Shown: piece by piece, positions 55,709-64,000 of the stretch
Position numbering within the stretch: the first letter of the stretch is position 1
How the letters are laid out: every line of letters starts with the position of its first letter
Source of the DNA: JBAXQQ01 sp037131695
GTDB taxonomy: Bacteria > Armatimonadota > Hebobacteria > CAIYQO01
DNA: 64,000 bases
Direction: 5' to 3'
NCBI GenBank assembly: GCA_964638715.1
Contig: CAZWZF010000010.1
Coordinates: 1 to 64,000, forward strand
Position numbers and translations under genes: made by a program
Notes under the pieces: model-generated
The model's input: the letters and a program-made list of their open reading frames with translations, nothing else
The model's database searches: none
Told to the model about the DNA's origin: nothing

Positions 55709-57073
55709 ATGCCGAGCATCACAGCTCTGGAAGAAATCTGGGGGCAGGTTACATCTAATTTGAGCAAGAACCGCGCAAAAGTGGTTTCTGGCGCAATTAG
55801 ATATATGCAGCCTATCAGCTATACAGAAAATAAATTAGTCATCGGGGTACACTCCGAAGTGACGTGTGATTTTCTTAAAAACAAAGTCGCCGATAAATTA
55901 AGCCTGGACCTTACCACAATGAATGGTTCACCCGTTGTGGTAGATTTTGTGGTACAACAGCAGAAATTAGCATTAGACATCAACAACCTGCCGGAAAAAC
56001 CTGCGCTTAAACCGAGAAAACACGAACACATCAGTTTTTTACCGTTGAATGAAAAATATACCTTCGACAATTTCGTGGTGGGTGTGAATAACAAATTCGC
56101 CCATGCCGCCGGCGAGCGGGTAGCGAAATTCCCCGGAAAGTCATACAACCCGTTGTTCATCTACGGCGGCGTCGGACTTGGCAAGACCCACCTGATGCAG
56201 GCGATAGGCCATGCCGCGAAACACGCCAACCGCAACCTGCGCGTCAATTACGTCAGCGGCGACGACTTTACCCATCACATGGTTAATTCCATCACGCAAA
56301 ACCGCTACGATTCATTCCGCGACGCCTATCGCGATGTGGATATCTGGCTGGTTGACGACATTCAGTTCATCGCTGCCAAGGAACGCACCGAGGCCGAGTT
56401 CTTCCAGGTATTTAATACCTTGCTGGAAACCGGACGTCAGGTAGTTATCAGCAGCGACCGCGCTCCCAAGGATTTGCAGATAATGGACCAGCGATTGCTG
56501 TCGCGCTTTGAATACGGCATCATGACCGATATTAAAATGCCCGACCGCGAGACCCGCATAGCCATTCTGCAGAAAAAAGTCGCCATCGAGGGGATGCGCG
56601 TACCGGAAGAAGTAATCAGCTATATTGCCACCACCATCAGCGCGAATATCCGCGTATTGGAAGGCGCATTGATTAAGGTTGCCGGCTATTGTTCAATCAC
56701 CGGCGAGGAGCCGACGGTATCCATGGCGATGGAACTGCTCCGCGACCACAGTACCACCGCCGCGTCAAAAACCATCGGCATTGTCGAAATCCAGAATATG
56801 GTAACCGGCCATTTCAAAATATCAATTGATGAATTAGTAGGCACCAGCCGCACCCAGGATCTGGTACTGGCACGCCAGGTAGCGATGTACCTGTGCCGCA
56901 ACCTGCTGAACTCATCATTCCCGGAAATAGCCCGCAAGTTCGGCAACCGCGACCACACCACCGTCATGTACGCCTGCACCAAATTGGAAAAATCGATGCG
57001 GATAGACAAAGAAATGAAGTCAATCATCAGCGACCTGACCACCCAGGCCCAGGAAGTAATAAAAAAAGCATAG
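55709..57073 (+). CDS. dnaA: Chromosomal replication initiator protein DnaA
   Basis: A 454-aa protein of standard length with a GGTGGGGGAG site. Domain I lies at about 1-80. The AAA+ domain begins YTFDNFVVGVNNKFAHAA, then FIYGGVGLGKTHLMQAIGHA (P-loop), VDIWLVDDIQFIAAKERTEA (Walker B) and LSRFEYGIMTDIKMPDRETR. The C-terminal DNA-binding domain has the signature FGNRDHTTVMYACTKLEKS. It binds the boxes in the adjacent oriC and opens the duplex. A terminator follows, so it is not co-transcribed with dnaN. Confidence 0.97.
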   Translation: MPSITALEEIWGQVTSNLSKNRAKVVSGAIRYMQPISYTENKLVIGVHSEVTCDFLKNKVADKLSLDLTTMNGSPVVVDFVVQQQKLALDINNLPEKPALKPRKHEHISFLPLNEKYTFDNFVVGVNNKFAHAAGERVAKFPGKSYNPLFIYGGVGLGKTHLMQAIGHAAKHANRNLRVNYVSGDDFTHHMVNSITQNRYDSFRDAYRDVDIWLVDDIQFIAAKERTEAEFFQVFNTLLETGRQVVISSDRAPKDLQIMDQRLLSRFEYGIMTDIKMPDRETRIAILQKKVAIEGMRVPEEVISYIATTISANIRVLEGALIKVAGYCSITGEEPTVSMAMELLRDHSTTAASKTIGIVEIQNMVTGHFKISIDELVGTSRTQDLVLARQVAMYLCRNLLNSSFPEIARKFGNRDHTTVMYACTKLEKSMRIDKEMKSIISDLTTQAQEVIKKA

Positions 57074-57097
57074 CGTCATATATACATAATAAGGTAT

Positions 57098-57133
57098 AGC
57101 CGAAAGAGAATATAGTTTTCTTTCGGCTTTTTT
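57098..57133 (+). terminator. Rho-independent terminator of dnaA
   Basis: AGCCGAAAGA (57098-57107) pairs with TCTTTCGGCT (57119-57128), followed by a T run. Confidence 0.92.
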
Positions 57134-57178
57134 GTAAATGAATAGAGCGTTTCCTACAAAAATGACAATTATTAATAA

Positions 57179-57619
57179 TTACGACAATTTTTCTCTGGCC
57201 ATTGCTTTTGCAAATGGCGATAACTGGTTTAAATCAATTTCTGCCAATGAGTGCCATGACGCGCCAAGGGAATCCTGGTTGTCGCCGGTGGTGTTGATAC
57301 TGTCGTTTTCATCAACGCTGGCATAGTAAATTATGCCGATGTGGTGCAGAGTAACATCATCACTGGCACTGTTCTGATATTGTTCAATATGCGATAAAGT
57401 TTTTGTTAGCTGGCAATCCACGCAACGCAACCCGGTTTCTTCAATAACTTCACGGCACAGCGCATCATCCGGCGATTCGCCAAACTCAATACTGCCGCCC
57501 GGCAGGTCATAGCGACCGATATAAGGTCCGCGTCCCTTCTTTATCAGCAATATTGAGTTGTTGCGAATTATGACGGCATATACGCCGATGTGAGTATGGT
57601 TGGTCATATATTTTCTCAT
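57179..57619 (-). CDS. Nudix hydrolase
   Basis: A 146-aa protein, possible starts at Met1 or Met5. The Nudix box GGSIEFGESPDDALCREVIEETGL fits GX5EX7REUXEEXGU; shown here in two pieces, GGSIEFGESPDDALCRE and VIEETGL. RYDLPGG and a VYAVIIRNNSILLIKKGRG strand precede it. The family cleaves nucleoside diphosphates linked to other moieties; the substrate is not visible. It is single and convergent with dnaA. Confidence 0.9.
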   Translation of the reverse strand: MRKYMTNHTHIGVYAVIIRNNSILLIKKGRGPYIGRYDLPGGSIEFGESPDDALCREVIEETGLRCVDCQLTKTLSHIEQYQNSASDDVTLHHIGIIYYASVDENDSINTTGDNQDSLGASWHSLAEIDLNQLSPFAKAMAREKLS

Positions 57620-58107
57620 CTATAAAATACTCCCCGCAATCCATATAATCCTCTAAATCCGCGGTTCAGGCAAAATAGAACAGTAACAGAGAAGACACTG
57701 ATATACACAGAGGCTTAATAAAAACGTGGTGATCATGGATGATTGCCACGTTTTTTGTTGGTTTTATAATTCAAAGCATCTTTTTGTACGGCATTCCCTA
57801 CAAAATAACAAGTTTTTGCACAACCTTGTTATAACATGGTGTGACAGACACCTTCCTGGCTTCGCCACTCGGTGTCAGTCACTGAAAGTCGTTACAAAGA
57901 TTTTTTAATATATCTCTGTGAGTCTCTGTGTCTTCTCTGTGAATCTTGTATATTTAATCTTTTTAATCCTCTAAATCCGCGGTTCAGAAAAAATAATCCA
58001 CAAAATTATACAAAACACCATTAACAAATGTATACTAATCGTGTCTTATATATAAATTGTCATGTTTATTGCGTCGATTTGCACGCTACTCGTATAAAGG
58101 AGCTGTT
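57620..58107. repeat. Repeat-rich intergenic region upstream of the GH2 gene
   Basis: No gene. The direct repeat TAATCCTCTAAATCCGCGGT continues to TTCAG at 57646-57669 and 57964-57987. Between them, an inverted ACAGAGAAGACAC / GTCTTCTCTGT pair (about 57680 and 57940) and a partial MITE-like copy E with the GACACC...GGTGTC hairpin at 57847-57876 are nested. AAAGGAG for the GH2 gene is at the right end. Confidence 0.65.
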
Positions 58108-61100
58108 ATGCTGAAGTACCTGCGTTTACTGGTTGTCCTGTCGTTTTGTATGGCAGGTTTATTTGTTCAGGCCGTTGATTATGCTTGGATTGAGGGTGAA
58201 ACACCTACTAAGTCTGCTGTGAAGTTTACCACTAACGGCTGGGGCAATGTTTCCTTGCTCTCTGATGGCAAGTGGCTGCGGGCTGATGTTAAAGCTGACC
58301 AGTTGCCGAAAGATGGTTCAGCACTATTCAGTTACGACTTCACATTGGCTGCTGCCGGTACTTACGAGATATGGGATCGCAACGGGCTGCCTTCGTTGAA
58401 ACAACCGTTCCAGTGGCGTATTGACGATGGCGCATGGAAAGACATCACCGGCAACGAATACCCGCAGGACTTGCAGCGTATCGAATTCTTTTGCGAGGTT
58501 TGCTGGTGGAAACTCGGTAGCCAGGATTTGACTGCCGGCACCCATTCATTGCAAATCCGCAGTAAACAGACCATAGATAATACTGGCAAGGTTACTGTAT
58601 CCAATATTAATTTCACAGCCGACGCGTTTTGTATTTACAAAGGTCAATTTAAACCAAATGGCAAGTATAAACCCGACGCAGCATGGCAGACAGATAGCGA
58701 CAAGCAGGCGGCAGTCCAAGTTTTTCAGGTAGAAACCCCGAAAAATGGCAATCGCGCGGTGAAGTCGCTGGCGGGCAGCTGGCAGGTGGCGCGTTATGAC
58801 GAGGAAGTTGTCAGCAATCGCGATGGTGCAATTAAAACTATGCCAAAAGCTGAAGACTGCTTCTGGGCAGGCATCAATGTACCCGGCGATAAATACAGCA
58901 AGCTGGAACTTAACCAGTGCCACCGGTTAATTTATCGCACCCGCGTTAATGTACCGGCAGACGCGGCAGGAAAATCTTTCATCCTTAACTTCCCTTGCAA
59001 CAGCATGATAACCACCGTTTTTGTTAACAACGTTTTTTGCGGGTTCACCCGTGCACCATACGCGGCATGGGATTGTGATATCACCAAGGCTGTTAAACCC
59101 GGACAGGATAACGAGGTATGGGTTGGCATAAAAGATACTTACTACGCGCGGCCTGATATCAACCCTGGCATGTATTTTATTCCCACTGAACACTGGAATG
59201 CCCAGTGGTGTACCGAACATTTCGATTTCCCGGTGGCAGGGAGATTGCAGACCGGCATGTTGAAAACACCAACGCTGACAGTAACCGGTCCATCTTATGC
59301 TGCTGATGTTTTTGCCATCTCTTCAGTTAAAAATAAACAGCTTACCTTGGAAACAACGTTGCAGAATCCGACTGATAAAAATCTGTCAGTAACCCTGCAT
59401 AATGAAATATTCACCCTTACCGGCACCAAGCCGGAGAAGGTTTTTGACCCGATTACCGTCGTTTTGACTGCAGGTTCATTTACAATTGCCAGCCCAAAAA
59501 CAATCTGGAATGATGTGAAATTATGGTGGCCGGATGATCCGCAGCAATATATTGCGGTGACGAAAGTTGTTGTTGACGGCAATGTTGTTGACACCATTCG
59601 TACTAAATTCGGTTTCCGCGAATGGGAATGGGCAGGAGCAAACTTTAAATTGAACGGGGTTCCCTTTCATGGCCGCGCCGACCTGCATAACTACATGACC
59701 AGCAACCCGGCGGGTATTGCCGATATGAAAAAGAACGGCACTACCATGCAGCGCTTGTGGGGCAGCAACATTGAAACGCCAACCAGCCTGGTTGATGTTT
59801 ACGATGCTGCCGGTATGCCTGTGCGTTATACCGGCATATTTGACGGTCAGGGTGGGGCTTACGGCACTTTCCAAGGCGGTGCACCTTCACTGTTCAACCA
59901 TTGGAACGATCACCTCACCGCATGGGTAAAGGAATATCGCAACCATCCGTCAATTTTCTTGTGGTCAATCGAGAATGAAATCACCTACATAAATGTCCGC
60001 AACTGGGGACGCACTCGCGATATCGACCCACTGATGCGTGAAAGCGGTAAACTGGTAATGACTATCGACCCCACTCGACCAGTGATGGTAGATGGCGGCC
60101 GCGCGTTAGTTGATAACTCGCTGCCGGTTTACGGCTGTCATTATGAGGAAACCGCCCAGCGCGATTATCCTGATGAAGCCTATACTTTGAATAAAACCTT
60201 ACAAGGCGTTTATACCTGGCAGGTATGGCCGATGGATCGCACCAAGCCAATCCTTATCGGCGAGTCATTCTTTGCCCGCGGTTTCGCTCCGTCATGGTAT
60301 GCCGGTCTTATGGGCGAAGGCGCATTCAGTGGTCGAACCGAAGCCGCCAAAGGCATTGGCATCTTCTCGAAAATGCTCTCTGAAGGATACCGCTGGAGCG
60401 ATGTAAACTTCCATTACTGGCACGGTGACGAATCCAATATGTATTACAATAGCTGGCAGCCAGTAGCGTTGCTCAGCCGCCAGTGGAACTGGTCATTCGG
60501 CAGCGGCGAACAGGTATTCAGAAACCTGCGCGTTTTCAACGACACTCATTATGCCGACCCGATAACCGCAAAATGGATACTAACTGGACTTGGAAAAACT
60601 GTTGGCGGAGATAGCAAGATATTTACCGTGGCTCCCGGCATGACTGCCGATTGGGATGTAACTATTCCAATGCCAAAAGTGACAAAACGCACCCAATTGC
60701 AATTGATACTCACCTGCGAAGTGAAAGGCAAAGAAGTCTACCGCGAAATTAAAGATATCTCGGTAATTAACTCGGATAACAATGCAAAACCAGCTTTGAA
60801 AGCCAGTGAATTGCTGGTGCTTGACCTGAATGGTTCAGTAATTGCGCGATTAACCAAACGCGGTATCGCTTTTACCGAAATCAAACGCTTTGAAGACTTG
60901 CCGTTAACCACCAATGTGGTAATAATTGGCAAAGATTCCCTGACTCCTGCCCAGGCATCCAGTCCAAAATGGAAAACACTGGCATCCATTGGCGCAAAAG
61001 TTATTATACTTGAACAGGCTAACCGGTTGCGCGACCAGGCACTTCCCGCCGACCTGACCATCGTCGCTCCTACGGAATCCAACCAGAAAAGCGATTTTTC

Positions 61101-63141
61101 CGGCCGCATCGCTTTCCCGGAAAATCTGGAACATCCGGTATTCAACGGTTTGACGACCCAGGACTTTTTCATGTGGTCAAACGACCACATTGTCTACCGC
61201 AATCCGTACAAAAAAGCATCTCACGGCGCGACTTCATTGGTGCAATGCGACCTGGAACTGGGTTATACCGCACTGTCAACATGCGCAGTTAACAATGGTC
61301 TGCTTATACCATGCCAATTAACCGTGGGAGAAAAGCTGGCAAGCAACGCGGTAGCTCAACAGTTATTCGATAACCTGCTCAATTACGCCGCCAGTTATCA
61401 GCCGATACATAAAATTACTGCCATTACCATGGCGGCAAACTCTCCACAAGGCAAAATGATTTCCGAATCTGGGTTGGAATACCAGACCATCCCTGACGTG
61501 GTAGAGGCAATCAGCAATTCAAAAATCGACATCGTCATCACCGAAGCCACCCCGGATAATTTGGCAAAATTAGCGAAAGAAAAAGCTAAACTGCAGGCAT
61601 TCACCGCTCGCGGCGGTTATATTATGCTCTGGGGTCTGGATGAAAAAGGTCTTGCCGACTTTAACGCCATTGTAGGCATCGACCACCTTATTCGCCAATT
61701 TGAAATGGAAAAAGTAACCTTGCCAACCACCGGCGACCCGTTGATAGCCGGACTAACCATGCGCGACGTGGTGATGGAATCCGGTCAGCAGATTAACCAG
61801 TGGAGCGGCGATAAATTCATGGCCGATGATATATTTACCAGTGTGGTAGACGTCAATGACGTGGCAGCATTCTCCACGATTCCTGATGGCAAATATTTCG
61901 GTTACGACGATTCCAAGCCAGGCTGGGACCATTGGCCACGCAATATGTTTAATGGTTTCACCAGCGTAGATTCATGGAAATATTGTTTCACCGTTGTACC
62001 GCCAAAAGCACCTACCGCGTATAAATGGACGATGACATATCCGCAAATCATGGAATTCACCGAAATGAAGATTCTCTTCAGCGGAATTTTCAACCAGATA
62101 CAGCGAGTAAATCTCTATTTCGACAATGACCCGAAACCATTTACCTATATGGTGGGACAGAATTGGAAAGATACTCAGACAATAACTCTGGATACCCCGC
62201 GCAAAGCGAAGGTGATTACCATTGAACTGCCGGACTTTGCCAATACCACCAATTCAATATTCGGTATCGACAATATGTGGCTGTATGTAAAGCGTCCGGA
62301 AAACTTTGAAGCAAGAGTAAAACCGCTGCTTAATATTGGCGCATTGGTGAAATATCCGATGAGCAAAGGCGGAGTTATCCTTAACAACCTGCGCATCCAG
62401 CAGACCGAAGGAAACCCGGTAAATTCCCAGAAGAAACGCAATATCGTTTCCACCATCTTGCGCAACCTTAACGCCACTTTCAGCGGCGGCAATGCTGTCG
62501 TATCTGGCTCTGGCTTTAACTTCACCCCGCTTGACCTGGGCGCAAAATGCAACACTTTCCTGACCAATGACAAAGGCTGGCCGGAAACCCGCGATCTTGG
62601 CATGCTGCCCAAAGGCGACAACGTACTGAATGGCGTGTCATACAACATCCGCGATTTCAAAACCAGCCCGCTGCCATCCTGCATCATGCTGGGTGGAACC
62701 GGCGCACCAGCAGGATTAGCAACCGCTGTAACCGCAATCCCGGTAGCCAAGAAAGCCGACGCGCTCTTCTTCCTGCATACCGCGCGCCAATTTAAAAACT
62801 GGACCGCGCCGAAAATTGGCGACCAGACCCCGCCGGTGGTTTTCCAATATGTAATAAACTACGCTAATGGAACCACAGAGATTGCACCTGTCCGCCTGGG
62901 TTGGGAAGTTGACAACTGGGTAAATGCCACCCCGCAAAACGGCAAAAACAGCACCGTGGCATGGGCAACAGCATTCCCGAATGACAAATCAAAAGACCAG
63001 GCAATAGCCTATCAATACATCTGGGCAAACCCGCACCCAGAGTTGGAAATAACCTCGATAGATATCGCCTACCCCGGCACCGGCGCCACTTATGCCGTCC
63101 CGGTATTGCTGGGGATTACAACCGCAACAATGGGCAAATAA
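58108..63141 (+). CDS. Large secreted glycoside hydrolase, GH2-type
   Basis: Start at 58108 (MLKYLRLLVVLSFCMAGLFV) after AAAGGAG, giving 1677 aa with a signal peptide. A carbohydrate-binding-like jelly roll (about 25-190) is followed by a GH2 sugar-binding domain (LIYRTRVNVPADAAGKSFIL), an Ig-like domain (TKFGFREWEWAGANFKLNGV) and a TIM barrel with SIENEITY (acid/base Glu near 624) and ILIGESFF (nucleophile Glu near 719). The remaining 800 aa or more hold further beta-rich and Rossmann-like parts, much longer than LacZ-type enzymes. It probably acts on an extracellular plant or algal glycan. A terminator follows at 63157. Confidence 0.85.
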   Translation: MLKYLRLLVVLSFCMAGLFVQAVDYAWIEGETPTKSAVKFTTNGWGNVSLLSDGKWLRADVKADQLPKDGSALFSYDFTLAAAGTYEIWDRNGLPSLKQPFQWRIDDGAWKDITGNEYPQDLQRIEFFCEVCWWKLGSQDLTAGTHSLQIRSKQTIDNTGKVTVSNINFTADAFCIYKGQFKPNGKYKPDAAWQTDSDKQAAVQVFQVETPKNGNRAVKSLAGSWQVARYDEEVVSNRDGAIKTMPKAEDCFWAGINVPGDKYSKLELNQCHRLIYRTRVNVPADAAGKSFILNFPCNSMITTVFVNNVFCGFTRAPYAAWDCDITKAVKPGQDNEVWVGIKDTYYARPDINPGMYFIPTEHWNAQWCTEHFDFPVAGRLQTGMLKTPTLTVTGPSYAADVFAISSVKNKQLTLETTLQNPTDKNLSVTLHNEIFTLTGTKPEKVFDPITVVLTAGSFTIASPKTIWNDVKLWWPDDPQQYIAVTKVVVDGNVVDTIRTKFGFREWEWAGANFKLNGVPFHGRADLHNYMTSNPAGIADMKKNGTTMQRLWGSNIETPTSLVDVYDAAGMPVRYTGIFDGQGGAYGTFQGGAPSLFNHWNDHLTAWVKEYRNHPSIFLWSIENEITYINVRNWGRTRDIDPLMRESGKLVMTIDPTRPVMVDGGRALVDNSLPVYGCHYEETAQRDYPDEAYTLNKTLQGVYTWQVWPMDRTKPILIGESFFARGFAPSWYAGLMGEGAFSGRTEAAKGIGIFSKMLSEGYRWSDVNFHYWHGDESNMYYNSWQPVALLSRQWNWSFGSGEQVFRNLRVFNDTHYADPITAKWILTGLGKTVGGDSKIFTVAPGMTADWDVTIPMPKVTKRTQLQLILTCEVKGKEVYREIKDISVINSDNNAKPALKASELLVLDLNGSVIARLTKRGIAFTEIKRFEDLPLTTNVVIIGKDSLTPAQASSPKWKTLASIGAKVIILEQANRLRDQALPADLTIVAPTESNQKSDFSGRIAFPENLEHPVFNGLTTQDFFMWSNDHIVYRNPYKKASHGATSLVQCDLELGYTALSTCAVNNGLLIPCQLTVGEKLASNAVAQQLFDNLLNYAASYQPIHKITAITMAANSPQGKMISESGLEYQTIPDVVEAISNSKIDIVITEATPDNLAKLAKEKAKLQAFTARGGYIMLWGLDEKGLADFNAIVGIDHLIRQFEMEKVTLPTTGDPLIAGLTMRDVVMESGQQINQWSGDKFMADDIFTSVVDVNDVAAFSTIPDGKYFGYDDSKPGWDHWPRNMFNGFTSVDSWKYCFTVVPPKAPTAYKWTMTYPQIMEFTEMKILFSGIFNQIQRVNLYFDNDPKPFTYMVGQNWKDTQTITLDTPRKAKVITIELPDFANTTNSIFGIDNMWLYVKRPENFEARVKPLLNIGALVKYPMSKGGVILNNLRIQQTEGNPVNSQKKRNIVSTILRNLNATFSGGNAVVSGSGFNFTPLDLGAKCNTFLTNDKGWPETRDLGMLPKGDNVLNGVSYNIRDFKTSPLPSCIMLGGTGAPAGLATAVTAIPVAKKADALFFLHTARQFKNWTAPKIGDQTPPVVFQYVINYANGTTEIAPVRLGWEVDNWVNATPQNGKNSTVAWATAFPNDKSKDQAIAYQYIWANPHPELEITSIDIAYPGTGATYAVPVLLGITTATMGK

Positions 63142-63156
63142 GTAAAACCAGAAATG

Positions 63157-63183
63157 GGGCACAAATCTTGTGCCCTATTGTTT
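63157..63183 (+). terminator. Terminator of the GH2 gene
   Basis: GGGCACAA and TTGTGCCC (63157-63175) with a 3-nt loop, followed by TATTGTTT. Confidence 0.75.
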
Positions 63184-63206
63184 AAAAATTTCAAAATACT
63201 TATAAA

Positions 63207-63340
63207 TACAGTCACTGTTTGGAACTGGGCGAGAGCCCGGCTATCCCCCGGGAACGCCAATCTCCTGATTGGCAAATGGTAAAAATGGTAGATTTCAAAA
63301 AATCAGCCGGGCTCCCGCCCAGTTCCAAACGGTGACTGTA
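63207..63340. repeat. 134-bp MITE-like element with 36-bp terminal inverted repeats
   Basis: The left end (63207-63242, begins TACAGTCACTGTTTGGAACT) and the right end (63305-63340) match as inverted repeats at 34 of 36 positions. The interior has a small GCCAATC/GATTGGC hairpin and no coding potential. It is a separate family from the TTGCAAAACC repeats. Confidence 0.85.
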
Positions 63341-63352
63341 ATTTATTCTTAA

Positions 63353-64000
63353 TTATCTTAATTTTATATCACGCTTCATTATTATTTCTTTACCATATTG
63401 AAACGCAACATTTCCATAGATGTTTGTTAATGGCAAACCATACCCATCTTTCCGAAGGCTTTCTTCACCATATTCCTGTATTTCACGTTGTGCCAAGAAT
63501 AAACATTTAAGGTATGTCTCTGATGAGTACCAGGGACTACCATGTCGAATAATTTCAATGCATTCATCTTTATTAGGATTATGATGAAAAGCGGTAGCAA
63601 TATAACTATCTACTATAAGAAATAACTCTGGATTGAGCCAATGCAATATTTTAGTAGCACCTACATAAAAATGGCTATCATGTTTTACATGAAGTCCATT
63701 CGGTCCACATTCAGATAGTGTATCAAATGCATGCTGAATTGCTTTTTTATGTTCATCAAGGTTTACAGTTGAAAGTGAAAGTGAAGTCAAAGGTGCAAGA
63801 ATTGGTTGTAATTCTTCTAATTTCTTCTTCAATCTTTCTGCAAATATTACATATGGGTCAGTGCCTATATTACGTGCCATATCATAAGATATTAAACCTG
63901 CAATGATATAAGGTTGGAAAGAAGTCGACAATACATCGCTTATTTTCCTGCGTTTAGCATAAATTTCCACTGCAGCCAGATGGTAATGCAACCCACTTCT
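63353..64000 (-). CDS. Hypothetical protein, 5' end beyond window
   Basis: The frame is open to the window edge; the first possible start inside is a TTG at 63991, so the true start is probably outside. At least 213 aa. KILHWLNPELFLIVDSYIAT and SPWYSSETYLKCLFLAQREI are the clearest segments. It resembles no family that I can name. Composition is more AT-rich than the adjacent GH2 gene. Confidence 0.55.
   Translation of the reverse strand, partial: RSGLHYHLAAVEIYAKRRKISDVLSTSFQPYIIAGLISYDMARNIGTDPYVIFAERLKKKLEELQPILAPLTSLSLSTVNLDEHKKAIQHAFDTLSECGPNGLHVKHDSHFYVGATKILHWLNPELFLIVDSYIATAFHHNPNKDECIEIIRHGSPWYSSETYLKCLFLAQREIQEYGEESLRKDGYGLPLTNIYGNVAFQYGKEIIMKRDIKLR

Noticed and set aside
57620..58107. 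Possible tRNA or riboswitch upstream of the GH2 gene
   Set aside because: The structure seen is explained by nested repeats; no cloverleaf or conserved riboswitch core was found.

Overview
The window reads as a bacterial chromosome around its replication origin. dnaA (55709-57073) sits beside a DnaA-box-rich region (54925-55660). Core genes nearby include mraZ, an ftsL-like gene, ftsI, lepA, purN and glgC. Large secreted or cytoplasmic carbohydrate-active enzymes (GH2-type, GH38, SGNH hydrolase plus propeller) and TIM-barrel sugar isomerases, together with many short palindromic intergenic repeats, suggest a glycan-degrading PVC-group bacterium (Lentisphaerota/Kiritimatiellota-like). That placement is inference from gene content only.

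Left third (1-27 kb). Remnants of an HK97-type prophage are encoded on the minus strand: portal, a 55-aa protein, prohead protease and major capsid protein (cut by the window start). The prohead protease gene is split by a 23.8-kb mobile element (about 1160-24963). Its ends can be read to the base: a 5-bp core (TAACC) is shared, removing the element restores a 175-codon in-frame protease, and the two element ends together form a symmetric attP with 15-bp inverted arms. The element encodes a large serine recombinase, a DUF927 (Cch-like) helicase and a primase-polymerase, a replication/integration kit like that of SCC elements. It also carries a short RadC, a DpnD/PcfM-like protein, a tiny hydrophobic peptide, a low-GC zinc-ribbon protein and a rhamnosidase scrap. 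Its main cargo is a defence block: SNF2 helicase, giant type III-like methyltransferase, Res-like helicase-nuclease, YgjP/SprT-like metallopeptidase and zinc-ribbon protein, followed toward the right end by a PHP-ATPase of TrlF type.

Middle (27-41 kb). A TPR protein, a sugar isomerase and glgC are followed by a type I restriction-modification locus, hsdM-hsdS-[ATPase]-[PD-(D/E)XK protein]-hsdR. The ATPase gene is broken by a perfect 491-bp tandem duplication. Loss of one copy would restore a 463-aa protein exactly, so this may be a reversible switch or an assembly artefact. A sugar isomerase/cupin pair and an iron-sulfur membrane protein follow.

Right third (41-64 kb). A reduced division cluster (mraZ, ftsL-like, ftsI, without rsmH), lepA, purN, GH38 alpha-mannosidase, SGNH/propeller protein, a lipoyl-PSBD protein without a catalytic domain, oriC, dnaA, a Nudix hydrolase and a 1677-aa GH2-like enzyme. 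Several families of MITE-like repeats with terminal inverted repeats occupy the intergenic gaps. The strongest candidates for something new are the serine-recombinase element nested inside the phage protease gene with its five-gene restriction block, and the duplicated ATPase/nuclease module inside the hsd operon.
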